A stretch of 64,000 bases of DNA from an uncultured Clostridia bacterium (GTDB lineage: Bacteria > Bacillota > Clostridia > Christensenellales > CAG-138): assembly GCA_944366945.1 (NCBI GenBank), contig CALVWJ010000006.1, positions 39,088 through 103,087 of the forward strand. Direction: 5' to 3'. Numbering within the stretch: the first letter of the stretch is position 1; each line of letters opens with the position of its first letter. Under the pieces are notes generated by a model, which was not told the DNA's origin, made no database searches, and saw only the letters and a list, made by a program, of their open reading frames with translations. Below, piece after piece: positions 45,521 to 54,099 of this stretch. Position numbers and translations under genes: made by a program.

Positions 45521-46062
45521 TGAAACTGGATGGCAAAAAACAAAAGTATCTTTTAATTGGCGGCCTTGCTTTGCTGCTTGCAGGCGTAGTGTATTGGAAC
45601 TATCAGCTTAATGCCGAGCCCGCCGAAGAAGATGGGCAAAATACCATGCAGGCTGGGAATACTCTGGAAATCGAGAGCATGAACGGGGATGCAGATGCGA
45701 GCACTGCGGGTGACGATTATTTTGAAACGTTCCGTGCAGAACGAGAAAGTGTACGGGATCTCGAAATTGGTTATCTGGATGAGATCATTGCAACTTCAGC
45801 TTCGGATGCAGAAACGCTAGCTGATGCGCAGGAACAGAAGCTTGCACTGGTGAATAACATGGAAGCAGAATTTACGATCGAAAACCTTATCCGCGCAAAG
45901 GGATTTGCGGATGCTGCTGTTACGTTTCATGGTGGTTCGGTGAGCGTTGTGGTGGATTGCGATACGCTCACAGAGGAGCAGGTAGCTCAGATATTGGATA
46001 TTGTGCGAAGCGAAACGGGAGAGCCGGCAGAAAATGTTAAGGTGATCCCTGGGGCGCAATAA
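45520..46062 (+). CDS. spoIIIAH: Stage III sporulation protein AH
   Basis: 180 residues. One membrane helix (about 9-25), an acidic linker, and the ring-building domain with the typical FRAERESVRDLEIGYLDEII and VNNMEAEFTIENLIRAKGFADA. SpoIIIAH pairs with forespore SpoIIQ. Last gene of the operon. Confidence 0.95.
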   Translation: MKLDGKKQKYLLIGGLALLLAGVVYWNYQLNAEPAEEDGQNTMQAGNTLEIESMNGDADASTAGDDYFETFRAERESVRDLEIGYLDEIIATSASDAETLADAQEQKLALVNNMEAEFTIENLIRAKGFADAAVTFHGGSVSVVVDCDTLTEEQVAQILDIVRSETGEPAENVKVIPGAQ

Positions 46063-46133
46063 CGGATGAAAAGAAAATCTTCTGTGAACTCCGGCGCATT
46101 GCAGCATCAAAGCTATGCACAGATAGAAAAATC

Positions 46134-46142
46134 TGTTATAAT
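46134..46142 (+). promoter_or_regulatory. Extended -10 promoter of the Asp23 gene
   Basis: TGTTATAAT (TG-N-TATAAT); the -35 region ATGCAC (46114) is weak. It separates this group from the spoIIIA operon. Confidence 0.55.
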
Positions 46143-46171
46143 ATTTCCAAACTCAAAAGGAGGTAGTGCAC

Positions 46172-46591
46172 ATGACTCCGGATAACGAAATCACCACAGA
46201 AGTAAATGCGACCCAAGGCGGGAAAATTATTTTTGCGCCCGATGTCATCGCAACCATCGCAAGCTTTGCGGCTGCGGAAGTTGAAGGCGTGGTGGGCATG
46301 GCCGGTGGCGTTGTCGAAGGCATTACCGGTATGCTGAACGCGAAGAAAAGCATAACAAAAGGCATTAAGGTTGAGGTTGGGGAAGAAGAAGTTGCCGTGG
46401 ATTTGAGTGTAATCATCCGCTATGGATGCAAGCTGCATGAAGTCTGCGCTAAGATTCAGACTGCGATCAAGAACGCGATCGAAACCATGACTGGCCTTCG
46501 TGTGGTGCAGGTGAACGTATTCGTGCAATCCATTAACTTCGACAAGCCGGATCCCAAAGCCAAACTGGCGGAACCGCAGTCTGCTGAATAA
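46172..46591 (+). CDS. Asp23/Gls24 family envelope stress response protein
   Basis: 139 residues. GGKIIFAPDVIATIASFAAAEVEGV and the later TMTGLRVVQVNVFVQSI are Asp23 signatures. Asp23 proteins are abundant, membrane-tethered by AmaP, and linked to cell-envelope stress and fatty-acid kinase regulation. ATG 46172 is 7 bases after AAAGGAGGT; the GTG at 46166 is too close. AmaP and DUF2273 follow, the classic trio. Confidence 0.95.
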   Translation: MTPDNEITTEVNATQGGKIIFAPDVIATIASFAAAEVEGVVGMAGGVVEGITGMLNAKKSITKGIKVEVGEEEVAVDLSVIIRYGCKLHEVCAKIQTAIKNAIETMTGLRVVQVNVFVQSINFDKPDPKAKLAEPQSAE

Positions 46592-46609
46592 GCGGCATGC
46601 ACGATTGAA

Positions 46610-46634
46610 AGCGCCGCCGGTTCCCGGCGGCGCT
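46610..46634 (+). other. Strong hairpin between asp23 and amaP, no T-tract
   Basis: An 11-bp perfect G+C-rich stem, AGCGCCGCCGG (46610-46620) / CCGGCGGCGCT (46624-46634), loop TTC, 28 bases before amaP. With no T-run it is more likely an RNA stability or processing element than a terminator. Confidence 0.6.
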
Positions 46635-46661
46635 AAAATGCCAAAGGAGAAATAGAATCAT

Positions 46662-47246
46662 ATGAGGTTTCGGTGGATCGACAAGCTCTTGCTTGTTGTT
46701 GTGGTGCTTTTGGTGATTGCGCTTGCCGCGCTTTGCATTGGAATCGCGATGTCCTTTATCACGACGGATATGATCGTGCGTGTTGCGAGCATCGTAACCA
46801 ATGGGATGATCGAAAACCAGCTTATCATGGGCGGGATTGGCCTGGTGCTATTAATCGTTGCGTTCCGCCTGCTTATTGCTATGGGGAATAAGCGGGAGGC
46901 GCAACCTGTGGCAGCACCTAAACCAACATCGACTTTAATCCTTACAAGCGACAATGGTTCAGCCTTTATTTCACTTATGGCGATTGACAGCATGGTACAG
47001 CGCCATTGCAAGGCAAACCCGAAAGTGAAGGGATGCGAAAGCAACGTTGCAGCCATTGAAAATGGGACCGTTAGCGTAGGGCTTAAGCTTATGGTCGCAA
47101 ATGAAACGGTGCTCCCGGAATTTACGCGCGCCCTGCAAGATTCACTCAAGGAATATGTTGAAACGTATTGCGGTATCACCGTGCGGGATGTCGATATTCT
47201 CATCGTAAGCGCGCCTGCGCCGGCAAAGCAGCCCCGCGTGATGTGA
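46662..47246 (+). CDS. amaP: Alkaline shock response membrane anchor protein AmaP
   Basis: 194 residues. Two N-terminal membrane helices (about 8-32 and 48-72), then a soluble domain with KVKGCESNVAAIENGTVSV and the VDILIV tail like Asp23-type domains. AmaP anchors Asp23 at the membrane. CAAAGGAGAAA precedes the ATG. Confidence 0.88.
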   Translation: MRFRWIDKLLLVVVVLLVIALAALCIGIAMSFITTDMIVRVASIVTNGMIENQLIMGGIGLVLLIVAFRLLIAMGNKREAQPVAAPKPTSTLILTSDNGSAFISLMAIDSMVQRHCKANPKVKGCESNVAAIENGTVSVGLKLMVANETVLPEFTRALQDSLKEYVETYCGITVRDVDILIVSAPAPAKQPRVM

Positions 47247-47256
47247 GGTGTAGAGG

Positions 47257-47484
47257 ATGAATGACTTTTTCGCATTCTGCAGGCTCTATAAATGGCGGAT
47301 CTTGAGCGTCTGCTGTGGTATCCTGTTTGCGATCTTAATTTTTACAATTGGGTTCTGGCGCACGCTGCTGCTGTTTGCAATCGTTGGCATTGCTTATTTT
47401 ATTGGAACGTTGTTGGACGAAGGCGGCCGGGGGCGTGTAAAGGAATTCTTTTTAGGATTGTTTAAGCCAAGAAATAATGGCTGA
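47257..47484 (+). CDS. DUF2273 small membrane protein
   Basis: 75 residues, two membrane helices separated by a short turn, then GTLLDEGGRGRVKEFFLGLF. DUF2273 proteins accompany Asp23/AmaP in Gram-positives; function unknown. Ten bases after amaP, with GTGTAGAGG upstream. Confidence 0.88.
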   Translation: MNDFFAFCRLYKWRILSVCCGILFAILIFTIGFWRTLLLFAIVGIAYFIGTLLDEGGRGRVKEFFLGLFKPRNNG

Positions 47485-47513
47485 GAACCTATCTACGGAG
47501 GACGCAGAAGGAT

Positions 47514-47942
47514 ATGAGCAGGAAAACGGCGCGCGAGGTTGCAATGAAGCTTGCGTTTGCCCATTTATTTGGCGGAGAAGACACTTATGAAGCCGTGCTG
47601 GACAAGTCCGGCGTTACGGAAGCGTATACGGCAGAGGATGTCGCTTTTTCAGATGCCGTAATTTCCGGCATTGAAGCGCACCAAGATGAGATTGACAGCG
47701 TGATTGATGAACTCGCAATAGGATGGAGCATTGAGCGTATGCCGAGGGTGGATTTATCCATCCTTCGTGTTGCGATTTATGAGATGATGTATCGTCAAGA
47801 CATCCCATGCAGTGTTTCGATTAACGAGGCAGTGGAGTTGGCAAAGCGCTTTGGCGGAGAGCGTTCCTCCGCGTACATCAATGGCATGCTGGGTACGCTT
47901 GCTAGGCGGATTGAAACGGAAAACGGAGCGCAGGCGGAATGA
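47514..47942 (+). CDS. nusB: Transcription antitermination factor NusB
   Basis: 142 residues. SRKTAREVAMKLAFAHLFG at the start, IDELAIGWSIERMPRVDLSILRVAIYEMMY and SINEAVELAKRFGGERSSAYINGMLGTLAR at the end are NusB signatures. It binds boxA in rRNA leaders with S10. The ATGA overlap couples the next gene. Confidence 0.96.
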   Translation: MSRKTAREVAMKLAFAHLFGGEDTYEAVLDKSGVTEAYTAEDVAFSDAVISGIEAHQDEIDSVIDELAIGWSIERMPRVDLSILRVAIYEMMYRQDIPCSVSINEAVELAKRFGGERSSAYINGMLGTLARRIETENGAQAE

Positions 47943-48904
47943 ACGCATATATCGGCGTGGATACAAGTTGCTATACCACGTCCGTTGCTTGTGTAGATGA
48001 AACCGGCATTGTTTCCGATCTTCGGAAGGTGCTTTCCGTTAAGCAAGGAGAACGAGGCCTTCGCCAGAGCGATGGCCTGTTTCAGCATATCCGGAATTTG
48101 GAAACGCTTATGCCGCAATTGCTTCATTCTATTCCAGCAAAGGGAGTACGCGCTGTATGCGTGAGCGTCCGCCCAAGGCCGGATGAAAGTTCGTATATGC
48201 CGGTATTTCTCGCGGGGAAGATGTGCGCAGCAACGGTAGCAGCAGCACTGGATGTTCCACTTTTTACGGCCTCCCATCAAGAAGGGCATTTGCGCGCTGC
48301 GCTCCATGGCAACGAGGAGCTGATCGGACAGCCTTTCTTGGGAATGCATATTTCCGGTGGGACAACAGAAGCCTTTCTGGTTGACCAATCGCTTGGGATT
48401 TCCCTTCTTTCCGGGACAGAGGATCTGCATGCTGGCCAGTTTGTAGACCGCGTTGGCGTTGCGATGGGTATGCATTTTCCCTGTGGAAAGCAGATGGAAG
48501 TACTTGCAAGCGAAGTGCATGCAAAAAGGAGTTTCCCCAAGCTTCCTGCGATTGTTCACGGGGGGATGTGTTCGTTCTCGGGGGTAGAAACGCAAGCGCA
48601 GACGCTTATAAAAGGCGGTGCGGATTACGCTGAGCTGGCATACGCCGTCTATGACTGCATGGCGCGCACGTTTCAAAAAATGTTGCTCTATGCCATGGAA
48701 AAAACCGGTGTAACGCGTGCTTTGCTTGCTGGCGGTGTAGCGTCAAGCCCATTGCTGCGTGCCATGCTTCGGGAGCGGATGGAAAAACGAGCCAAAGGCG
48801 TTGCGCTTTTCTTTGGGGAAAGCGCGCTTTCCTCAGATAATGCTGTTGGCAATGCATTGATTTGCAGGGATTTGGCTGGCCTCCCAAAGAAAGTGGGTAC
48901 GTAA
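47939..48904 (+). CDS. Kae1/TsaD-like ATPase-fold protein
   Basis: 321 residues. MNAYIGVDTSCYTTSVACVD (ASKHA fold), the metal motif HQEGH (113-117), ISGGTTEAFLV and LLAGGVASSPLLRAMLRE match the Kae1/TsaD superfamily. It differs from canonical TsaD (which starts ILGIETSCDET) and sits between nusB and xseA, a position seen for a Clostridia paralogue. It may be a t6A-related enzyme or a divergent relative; a canonical tsaD is expected elsewhere in the genome. Confidence 0.85.
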   Translation: MNAYIGVDTSCYTTSVACVDETGIVSDLRKVLSVKQGERGLRQSDGLFQHIRNLETLMPQLLHSIPAKGVRAVCVSVRPRPDESSYMPVFLAGKMCAATVAAALDVPLFTASHQEGHLRAALHGNEELIGQPFLGMHISGGTTEAFLVDQSLGISLLSGTEDLHAGQFVDRVGVAMGMHFPCGKQMEVLASEVHAKRSFPKLPAIVHGGMCSFSGVETQAQTLIKGGADYAELAYAVYDCMARTFQKMLLYAMEKTGVTRALLAGGVASSPLLRAMLRERMEKRAKGVALFFGESALSSDNAVGNALICRDLAGLPKKVGT

Positions 48905-50124
48905 TGGAAAACGGATATGTTTTAAGCGTAACGCAGCTCAACGACTATGTTGCAAGCCTGTTCCAGCGGGATGCCCTTTTGCGCGGGCTTTCTGTCCGCG
49001 GTGAGGTCAGCGGTTTTAAACGGCACAGTTCGGGCCATATTTATTTTACGTTGAAAGATGCAGGCGCCCTTGTGCGCTGCGTGATGTTCCGGCAGGATGC
49101 AATAAAATGCAGCATCCCTATTTCCGATGGGATGGAGCTTATCGCGGATGGGCACGCAGCGCTTTATGCGCGGGATGGCCAATATCAGTTTTATGTAAAG
49201 GCTGTGCGTCAAGCAGGGGAAGGCGAGCTCTATAGGCGGTTTCTGATGCTCAAAACGCGCTTGCAGGCACGCGGCTTTTTTGATGAAGCCCATAAAAAAC
49301 CGCTGCCAGAATTGCCGCGCTGCATCGGCATCGTAACATCGCAAAGCGGCGCTGCAGTGCGGGATATCATCAGCATAACCCGGCGCAGGTTTCCAGGGAT
49401 GAATCTGCTGCTTTGCCCCGTTGCGGTTCAAGGCGCAGGGGCTGCCGAGGAAATTGCGGAAGGGATACGCTGCATGAACCGGCTGAAGCGCGCGGATGTA
49501 TTGATTGTAGGTCGGGGCGGTGGAAGCCTTGAGGATCTCTGGGCATTTAATGAAGAATGTGTAGCAGAGGCCATCTATGATAGCCAAATCCCTGTTGTGA
49601 GCGCGGTGGGGCATGAGACGGACTTTAGCATCGCGGATTTTGTAGCAGATTTGCGCGCGCCAACTCCTTCCGCAGCGGCGGAACTGTGCGTGCCGGAATA
49701 TGACAGCCTGCTCAGCACCTTGGAGAGCATGCGGGAAGCGCTGGCAGATGCAGCACACAGTTGCCTCATGCGCCAGAAGATGCGCATTAACGCCATAGCG
49801 CAGAGCAGTGCTTTTGCTTTGCCAGTACATCAGCTGTCAAACGCACGGCATGCAACGCAGGATGCACAGCGCAGGCTTGATGCTGCTGCGCATGGTGCTC
49901 TTTCAGCAGCGTCTCGCAGCTATGGCGTGCTTTCGAGCAAACTGGAGGCGCTTTCGCCTGCACATACGCTTGCACGCGGTTTTGCGCTTGTGCAGAAGGA
50001 AAATGGAGAATACTGTGGAAAGGCAGAGACGCTTTCTCCGCATGATGTGGTACGGATCCTGTTCCAGGATGGCGATGTACAGGCCACTGTGAATGCGGTT
50101 TCGCAAACCGGGAAACGCGATTAA
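48904..50124 (+). CDS. xseA: Exodeoxyribonuclease VII large subunit
   Basis: 406 residues. The OB-fold part has LSVTQLNDYVASLFQRD and VRGEVSGFKRHSSGHIYFTLKD; the nuclease part has GIVTSQSGAAVRDIISI, GRGGGSLEDLWAFNEE, VSAVGHETDFSIADFVADLRAPTPS. With XseB it degrades single-stranded DNA. It overlaps the Kae1-like gene by one base (TAATG). Confidence 0.97.
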   Translation: MENGYVLSVTQLNDYVASLFQRDALLRGLSVRGEVSGFKRHSSGHIYFTLKDAGALVRCVMFRQDAIKCSIPISDGMELIADGHAALYARDGQYQFYVKAVRQAGEGELYRRFLMLKTRLQARGFFDEAHKKPLPELPRCIGIVTSQSGAAVRDIISITRRRFPGMNLLLCPVAVQGAGAAEEIAEGIRCMNRLKRADVLIVGRGGGSLEDLWAFNEECVAEAIYDSQIPVVSAVGHETDFSIADFVADLRAPTPSAAAELCVPEYDSLLSTLESMREALADAAHSCLMRQKMRINAIAQSSAFALPVHQLSNARHATQDAQRRLDAAAHGALSAASRSYGVLSSKLEALSPAHTLARGFALVQKENGEYCGKAETLSPHDVVRILFQDGDVQATVNAVSQTGKRD

Positions 50125-50142
50125 AAAGGACGGTGCTTGATT

Positions 50143-50355
50143 ATGGCAAAAAAAAAGGCGACATTTGAAGATGCAATGCAGAGGCTGGAAGAGATCGTTT
50201 CTATGCTTTCTTCTGGGAATTTACCGTTGGATGATATGATGAAACTCTATGAAGAAGGGCGCGCGCTTTCTGCCTCTTGCCTTGCAATTCTGGAATCTTA
50301 TGAGGCACGCCTGGAAACCGTTGCACCTGCGCAAGAGGAGGCAGAGAAGGAATGA
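50143..50355 (+). CDS. xseB: Exodeoxyribonuclease VII small subunit
   Basis: 70 residues. TFEDAMQRLEEIVSMLSSGNLPLDDMMKLYEEG is the XseB hallmark. The ATG is 12 bases from AAGGA; a TTG two codons earlier (50137) is better spaced and could be the real start. Overlaps ispA by 4 bases. Confidence 0.94.
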   Translation: MAKKKATFEDAMQRLEEIVSMLSSGNLPLDDMMKLYEEGRALSASCLAILESYEARLETVAPAQEEAEKE

Positions 50356-51218
50356 CGAACCTTGAGCGGATTGAAACTGCACTCCGTGCTTACTTGTCGG
50401 CCAACATCCCGGAACCTCTTTGCGAAGCAATGAAATACAGCCTTCTTGCCGGTGGGAAACGGCTTCGCCCAATGCTTTGCCTTTCTGCCTGCGAAATGAC
50501 GGGCGGCTCACAGGAGGCTGCACTGCCACTTGCATGCGCGCTTGAAATGATCCACACATACTCGTTGATCCATGATGACTTGCCCTGCATGGATAACGAT
50601 GACTTTAGGCGTGGGAGACCGTCAAATCATAAGGCTTTTGGAGAAGCCAATGCGCTGCTTGCGGGTGATGGGCTTTTGACATATGCATTTGAGGTGATTC
50701 TTTCAGAAGGGCCTAAATATATTGACAATGCGCCACGTTATTATGAGGCAGCAGCACAGATTGCCTCCGGCGCTGGCGTAAAAGGCATGGTTGCAGGCCA
50801 ATGGGCTGATCTTTCGAATGAAAATAATGCCTCAGCCAATGCGGAAATGCTTTCCTATATCCATGCGCGAAAAACTGGGGCGCTTATTACGGCTGCCGTA
50901 CTCGCGGGCGGCCTCGTGGGGCATGCAGATGCCATGGAGCTTGCGGCATTGCGCGATTTTGGCACACATTTCGGCCTGCTCTTTCAAATTACAGATGATC
51001 TGCTGGATGTGGAGGGCAATGCGGAAAAAGTAGGAAAAACGCTTGGCAAAGATGCGGCCCATGCAAAATTGACGTATCCTGGCCTCTATGGAATTGCAGA
51101 GACAAAGAAGATGGCAGGCAGAGAAGCACAGAGCGCAAAGGATGCACTGCAATGCTTTGGTACGCGTGCTGCGTGGTTTTTAAAACTTGCAGATCAAACT
51201 CTGTTGCGGAGCTTTTAA
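50352..51218 (+). CDS. ispA: Polyprenyl (farnesyl/geranylgeranyl) diphosphate synthase
   Basis: 288 residues. The first Asp-rich motif is HDDLPCMDNDD and the second QITDDLLD; LAGGKRLRPML is also typical. It condenses IPP with allylic diphosphates; the chain length (C15 in most such operons) cannot be read reliably. The overlap with xseB and the nearby dxs gene give the usual xseAB-ispA-dxs order. Confidence 0.93.
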   Translation: MTNLERIETALRAYLSANIPEPLCEAMKYSLLAGGKRLRPMLCLSACEMTGGSQEAALPLACALEMIHTYSLIHDDLPCMDNDDFRRGRPSNHKAFGEANALLAGDGLLTYAFEVILSEGPKYIDNAPRYYEAAAQIASGAGVKGMVAGQWADLSNENNASANAEMLSYIHARKTGALITAAVLAGGLVGHADAMELAALRDFGTHFGLLFQITDDLLDVEGNAEKVGKTLGKDAAHAKLTYPGLYGIAETKKMAGREAQSAKDALQCFGTRAAWFLKLADQTLLRSF

Positions 51219-51281
51219 ATTAAGTTTTATCCAAATTATTCCATAATTTGATGGCTTTATGCATTTTATAGGATAGAACTC

Positions 51282-51310
51282 TTGTAAGCGCAGGGGGGAA
51301 GTGGTATAAT
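51282..51310 (+). promoter_or_regulatory. Promoter of dxs
   Basis: TTGTAA (51282-51287), 17-base spacer, TATAAT (51305-51310) with TG one base before it (extended -10). Confidence 0.75.
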
Positions 51311-51345
51311 ACCATCCGCATTTGCGCATGGAAAGGCGGAATATC

Positions 51346-53199
51346 ATGGCGGAACCCCCGTTGCTGGATTCGATCCATTCCATAGAAGATTTTAAGCGTA
51401 TTGATAGGAAAGACCTTCCAAGGCTTGCAGCAGAAATACGCTCATTTCTCGTAGAAAAGGTTTCGCATACGGGTGGGCATCTTGCCTCTAACCTGGGTGT
51501 TGTAGAACTGACGATTGCGCTACACAGAGCCTTTGATTCCCCTCAAGATAAAATCATTTTTGACGTGGGCCATCAAGCCTATGTACATAAAATCATAACC
51601 GGCCGGGCGGCTGAATTTGAGCGTCTTCGCCAAATGGATGGAATCAGTGGATTCCCCAAGCGCACGGAAAGCCCCCACGACGCTTTTGGCACAGGGCATG
51701 CAAGCACTTCGATTTCAGCTGCACTTGGCATTTTGCGCGCAGAGCGTATGCTCGGCGGAACCGGGAGCGTTGTCGCCCTGGTAGGAGATGGTGCCTTAAC
51801 GGGTGGACTCTGCTTTGAGGCGCTCAATGACGCGGGCCAGAGCAAACAGCCGCTCATTGTAGTGCTGAATGATAACGATATGTCCATTTCGCACAATGTA
51901 GGCGCTTTGAACCGTTCCTTGAGCCGCATGCGCACAAGCCGATCTTACCGCCGGTTTAAGCACAATACGGCGGAGTTTTTGCGCAAGCTTCCCAAGGTAG
52001 GTGCCCGCATGTTCGGCGATGCATTGCGTTTAAAAAACAGAATCAAATATTTCCTTATACCCAATGTATTGTTTGAGGAAATAGGGTTTACCTATCTGGG
52101 ACCGGTAGATGGGCATGACATTGATACGCTCATCGAAGTGTTTGCGCGTGCAAAACAGCTGGAATCTCCCGTTATCATCCATGCGGTGACCCAAAAGGGA
52201 AAGGGCTATGCACATGCGGAGCAGAATCCCGAAAAATTCCATGGGATTGGGAAATTTGATAGGGACACGGGGAAAGTAAACGGAAGCGCGCAAGAGAGCA
52301 ATTCTTCCGTATTTTCACGCACGCTGTGCAGTCTTGCTCGTACCGATTCCCGCATTGTTGCCATAACGGCAGCTATGCCGCAGGGGACGGGGCTTGATCG
52401 CTTTTGTTCAGAGTTCCCGGATCGCTTTTTTGATGTTGGGATTGCAGAAGCGCATGCAGTAACTATGGCTGCCGGCATGGCATCTGCCGGCGCACGGCCG
52501 GTTGTTGCGATCTATTCCACGTTTTTGCAGCGCGCATACGACCAGATTTTGCACGATGTATGCCTGCAAAGCTTGCCAGTTGTGTTTGCGATAGACCGGG
52601 CAGGGCTCGTTGGAGAGGATGGGGAAACGCACCAAGGCGTGTACGATATTGCATTTCTGCGCATGATGCCGGGGATCACAGTGCTTTCTCCCTCTTCACA
52701 GGAAGAGCTCGCGGAAATGCTGCGTCTTGCATTGATGAGCAATGGCCCGGTTGCAATCCGTTATAACCGTGGAGCGTTGCCGAGCCATCCGATAACCCAA
52801 CCGGTGCAGATCGGAAAATGGGAAGAGCTTTTGCCGCTCTTCCAATCCAAGGTAGTGTTAATTGCAAGCGGCCGGCTTGTGAAAAACGCGTTGGAAGCAT
52901 GTGCAGGCTTACCGGCAGCTTTAATTAACGCACGCAGCATAAAACCGATGGATGATGCACTCCTTTTGCATGTTGCTGCGCATGGCATGCCAGTAATTAC
53001 CTTAGAGGATGGCGTAATCGCAGGCGGATTTGGTGAGGCGGTGCAAGCAAAAATCGGTCATGTTGTAGAGGTAATTGCATGCGGTGTAGGAGAAGCTCCA
53101 GTCCGGCATGGGCCTATTGCAGAGCAGGACGCTCTTTGCGGCCTTAATACGGAAGGAATCCGCAAAACAATTTTAGAACTTTTGGAGCGGATGAGATGA
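51346..53199 (+). CDS. dxs: 1-deoxy-D-xylulose-5-phosphate synthase
   Basis: 617 residues. TGGHLASNLGVVELTIALH, the thiamine diphosphate motif VGDGALTGG to NDNDMSIS, and the transketolase half with DRAGLVGEDGETHQG and MPGITVLSPSSQEEL. It makes DXP from pyruvate and glyceraldehyde-3-phosphate, first step of the MEP pathway. Start at MAEPPLLDSI follows AAAGGCGG. It overlaps tlyA by 4 bases. Confidence 0.97.
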   Translation: MAEPPLLDSIHSIEDFKRIDRKDLPRLAAEIRSFLVEKVSHTGGHLASNLGVVELTIALHRAFDSPQDKIIFDVGHQAYVHKIITGRAAEFERLRQMDGISGFPKRTESPHDAFGTGHASTSISAALGILRAERMLGGTGSVVALVGDGALTGGLCFEALNDAGQSKQPLIVVLNDNDMSISHNVGALNRSLSRMRTSRSYRRFKHNTAEFLRKLPKVGARMFGDALRLKNRIKYFLIPNVLFEEIGFTYLGPVDGHDIDTLIEVFARAKQLESPVIIHAVTQKGKGYAHAEQNPEKFHGIGKFDRDTGKVNGSAQESNSSVFSRTLCSLARTDSRIVAITAAMPQGTGLDRFCSEFPDRFFDVGIAEAHAVTMAAGMASAGARPVVAIYSTFLQRAYDQILHDVCLQSLPVVFAIDRAGLVGEDGETHQGVYDIAFLRMMPGITVLSPSSQEELAEMLRLALMSNGPVAIRYNRGALPSHPITQPVQIGKWEELLPLFQSKVVLIASGRLVKNALEACAGLPAALINARSIKPMDDALLLHVAAHGMPVITLEDGVIAGGFGEAVQAKIGHVVEVIACGVGEAPVRHGPIAEQDALCGLNTEGIRKTILELLERMR

Positions 53200-54020
53200 A
53201 GGGGACACGCGCTGATATTAGGTTGGTTGAACTTGGGCTTGCAGAGAGCCGGGAAAAGGCGCGATCGCTTATCATGAGCGGTGCAGTCAGCCTGTGTGAA
53301 AAACGGATCGAGAAACCAGGCGACAATGTGCCGCCCGATTGCGTGCTCTCCGTTAAGGAGGCCCCTGTTCCTTTTGTAAGCCGTGGTGGGTTAAAGCTCG
53401 ATAAGCCCGTGCGCAAATATGGAATATCCCTCGTGGATACAGTGGCGCTCGATATTGGCGCTTCTACCGGTGGATTTACGGATTGCATGCTGCAAAACGG
53501 CGCAAAAAAAGTTTATGCAATTGATGTTGGATATGGCCAGCTAGACTGGCGATTGCGCAATGACCCACGCGTTGTTGTAATGGAACGCACAAACGCGCGC
53601 TATATGGAGCCGGGATGGTTTGCAGAACGGCCGGATTTTGCCTCCATGGATGTTTCCTTTATATCCATTCGCCTGCTTTTGCCACAAGTTTTTTCCTGCT
53701 TGCGGGAAGGGGCATTGGCTGTCATTCTTGTGAAACCGCAGTTTGAAGCTGGCCGTGACAAAGTTGGAAAAAACGGAGTAGTCCGCGACCCGCAGACCCA
53801 TCGTTCGGTGCTTTTAAACGCTGCGAAATTTGCGTTTGAAACGGGTTTTCAAGTGCTGCATTTGGACTATTCGCCCATTACAGGCCCAAAAGGAAACATT
53901 GAATTTTTGCTCGTGCTGCAAAAACCATCTGGCGGCGCGCTTGCAGCGGCCGACCTTTCGCTCGAAGAGACGGTAGAAGAGACGGTTGCAGATGCGCATG
54001 CAACGCACAGGAATGTTTAA
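53196..54020 (+). CDS. tlyA: TlyA family rRNA (cytidine-2'-O)-methyltransferase
   Basis: 274 residues. N-terminal S4 RNA-binding domain (RADIRLVELGLAESREKARSLIMSGAV) and an FtsJ-like methyltransferase with VALDIGASTGGFTDCMLQ, FASMDVSFIS and LVKPQFEAGR. TlyA methylates 16S C1409 and/or 23S C1920. Placed in the usual dxs-tlyA-nadK-argR-recN order. Confidence 0.95.
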   Translation: MKGTRADIRLVELGLAESREKARSLIMSGAVSLCEKRIEKPGDNVPPDCVLSVKEAPVPFVSRGGLKLDKPVRKYGISLVDTVALDIGASTGGFTDCMLQNGAKKVYAIDVGYGQLDWRLRNDPRVVVMERTNARYMEPGWFAERPDFASMDVSFISIRLLLPQVFSCLREGALAVILVKPQFEAGRDKVGKNGVVRDPQTHRSVLLNAAKFAFETGFQVLHLDYSPITGPKGNIEFLLVLQKPSGGALAAADLSLEETVEETVADAHATHRNV

Positions 54021-54047
54021 AAATGCAGCAATCTGTTGAAGTTTTTC

Positions 54048-54076
54048 TTGAAAAACTATATGCATAATATTATAAT
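54048..54076 (+). promoter_or_regulatory. Promoter of nadK
   Basis: TTGAAA (54048-54053), 17-base A+T-rich spacer, TATAAT (54071-54076). Confidence 0.78.
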
Positions 54077-54099
54077 ACTTATACAGATGGGAGATTAAC

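Noticed and set aside
46065..46184. 39-codon frame (MKRKSSVNS...) before the Asp23 gene
   Set aside because: It runs through the extended -10 promoter and the ribosome binding site of the Asp23 gene and has no ribosome binding site of its own.
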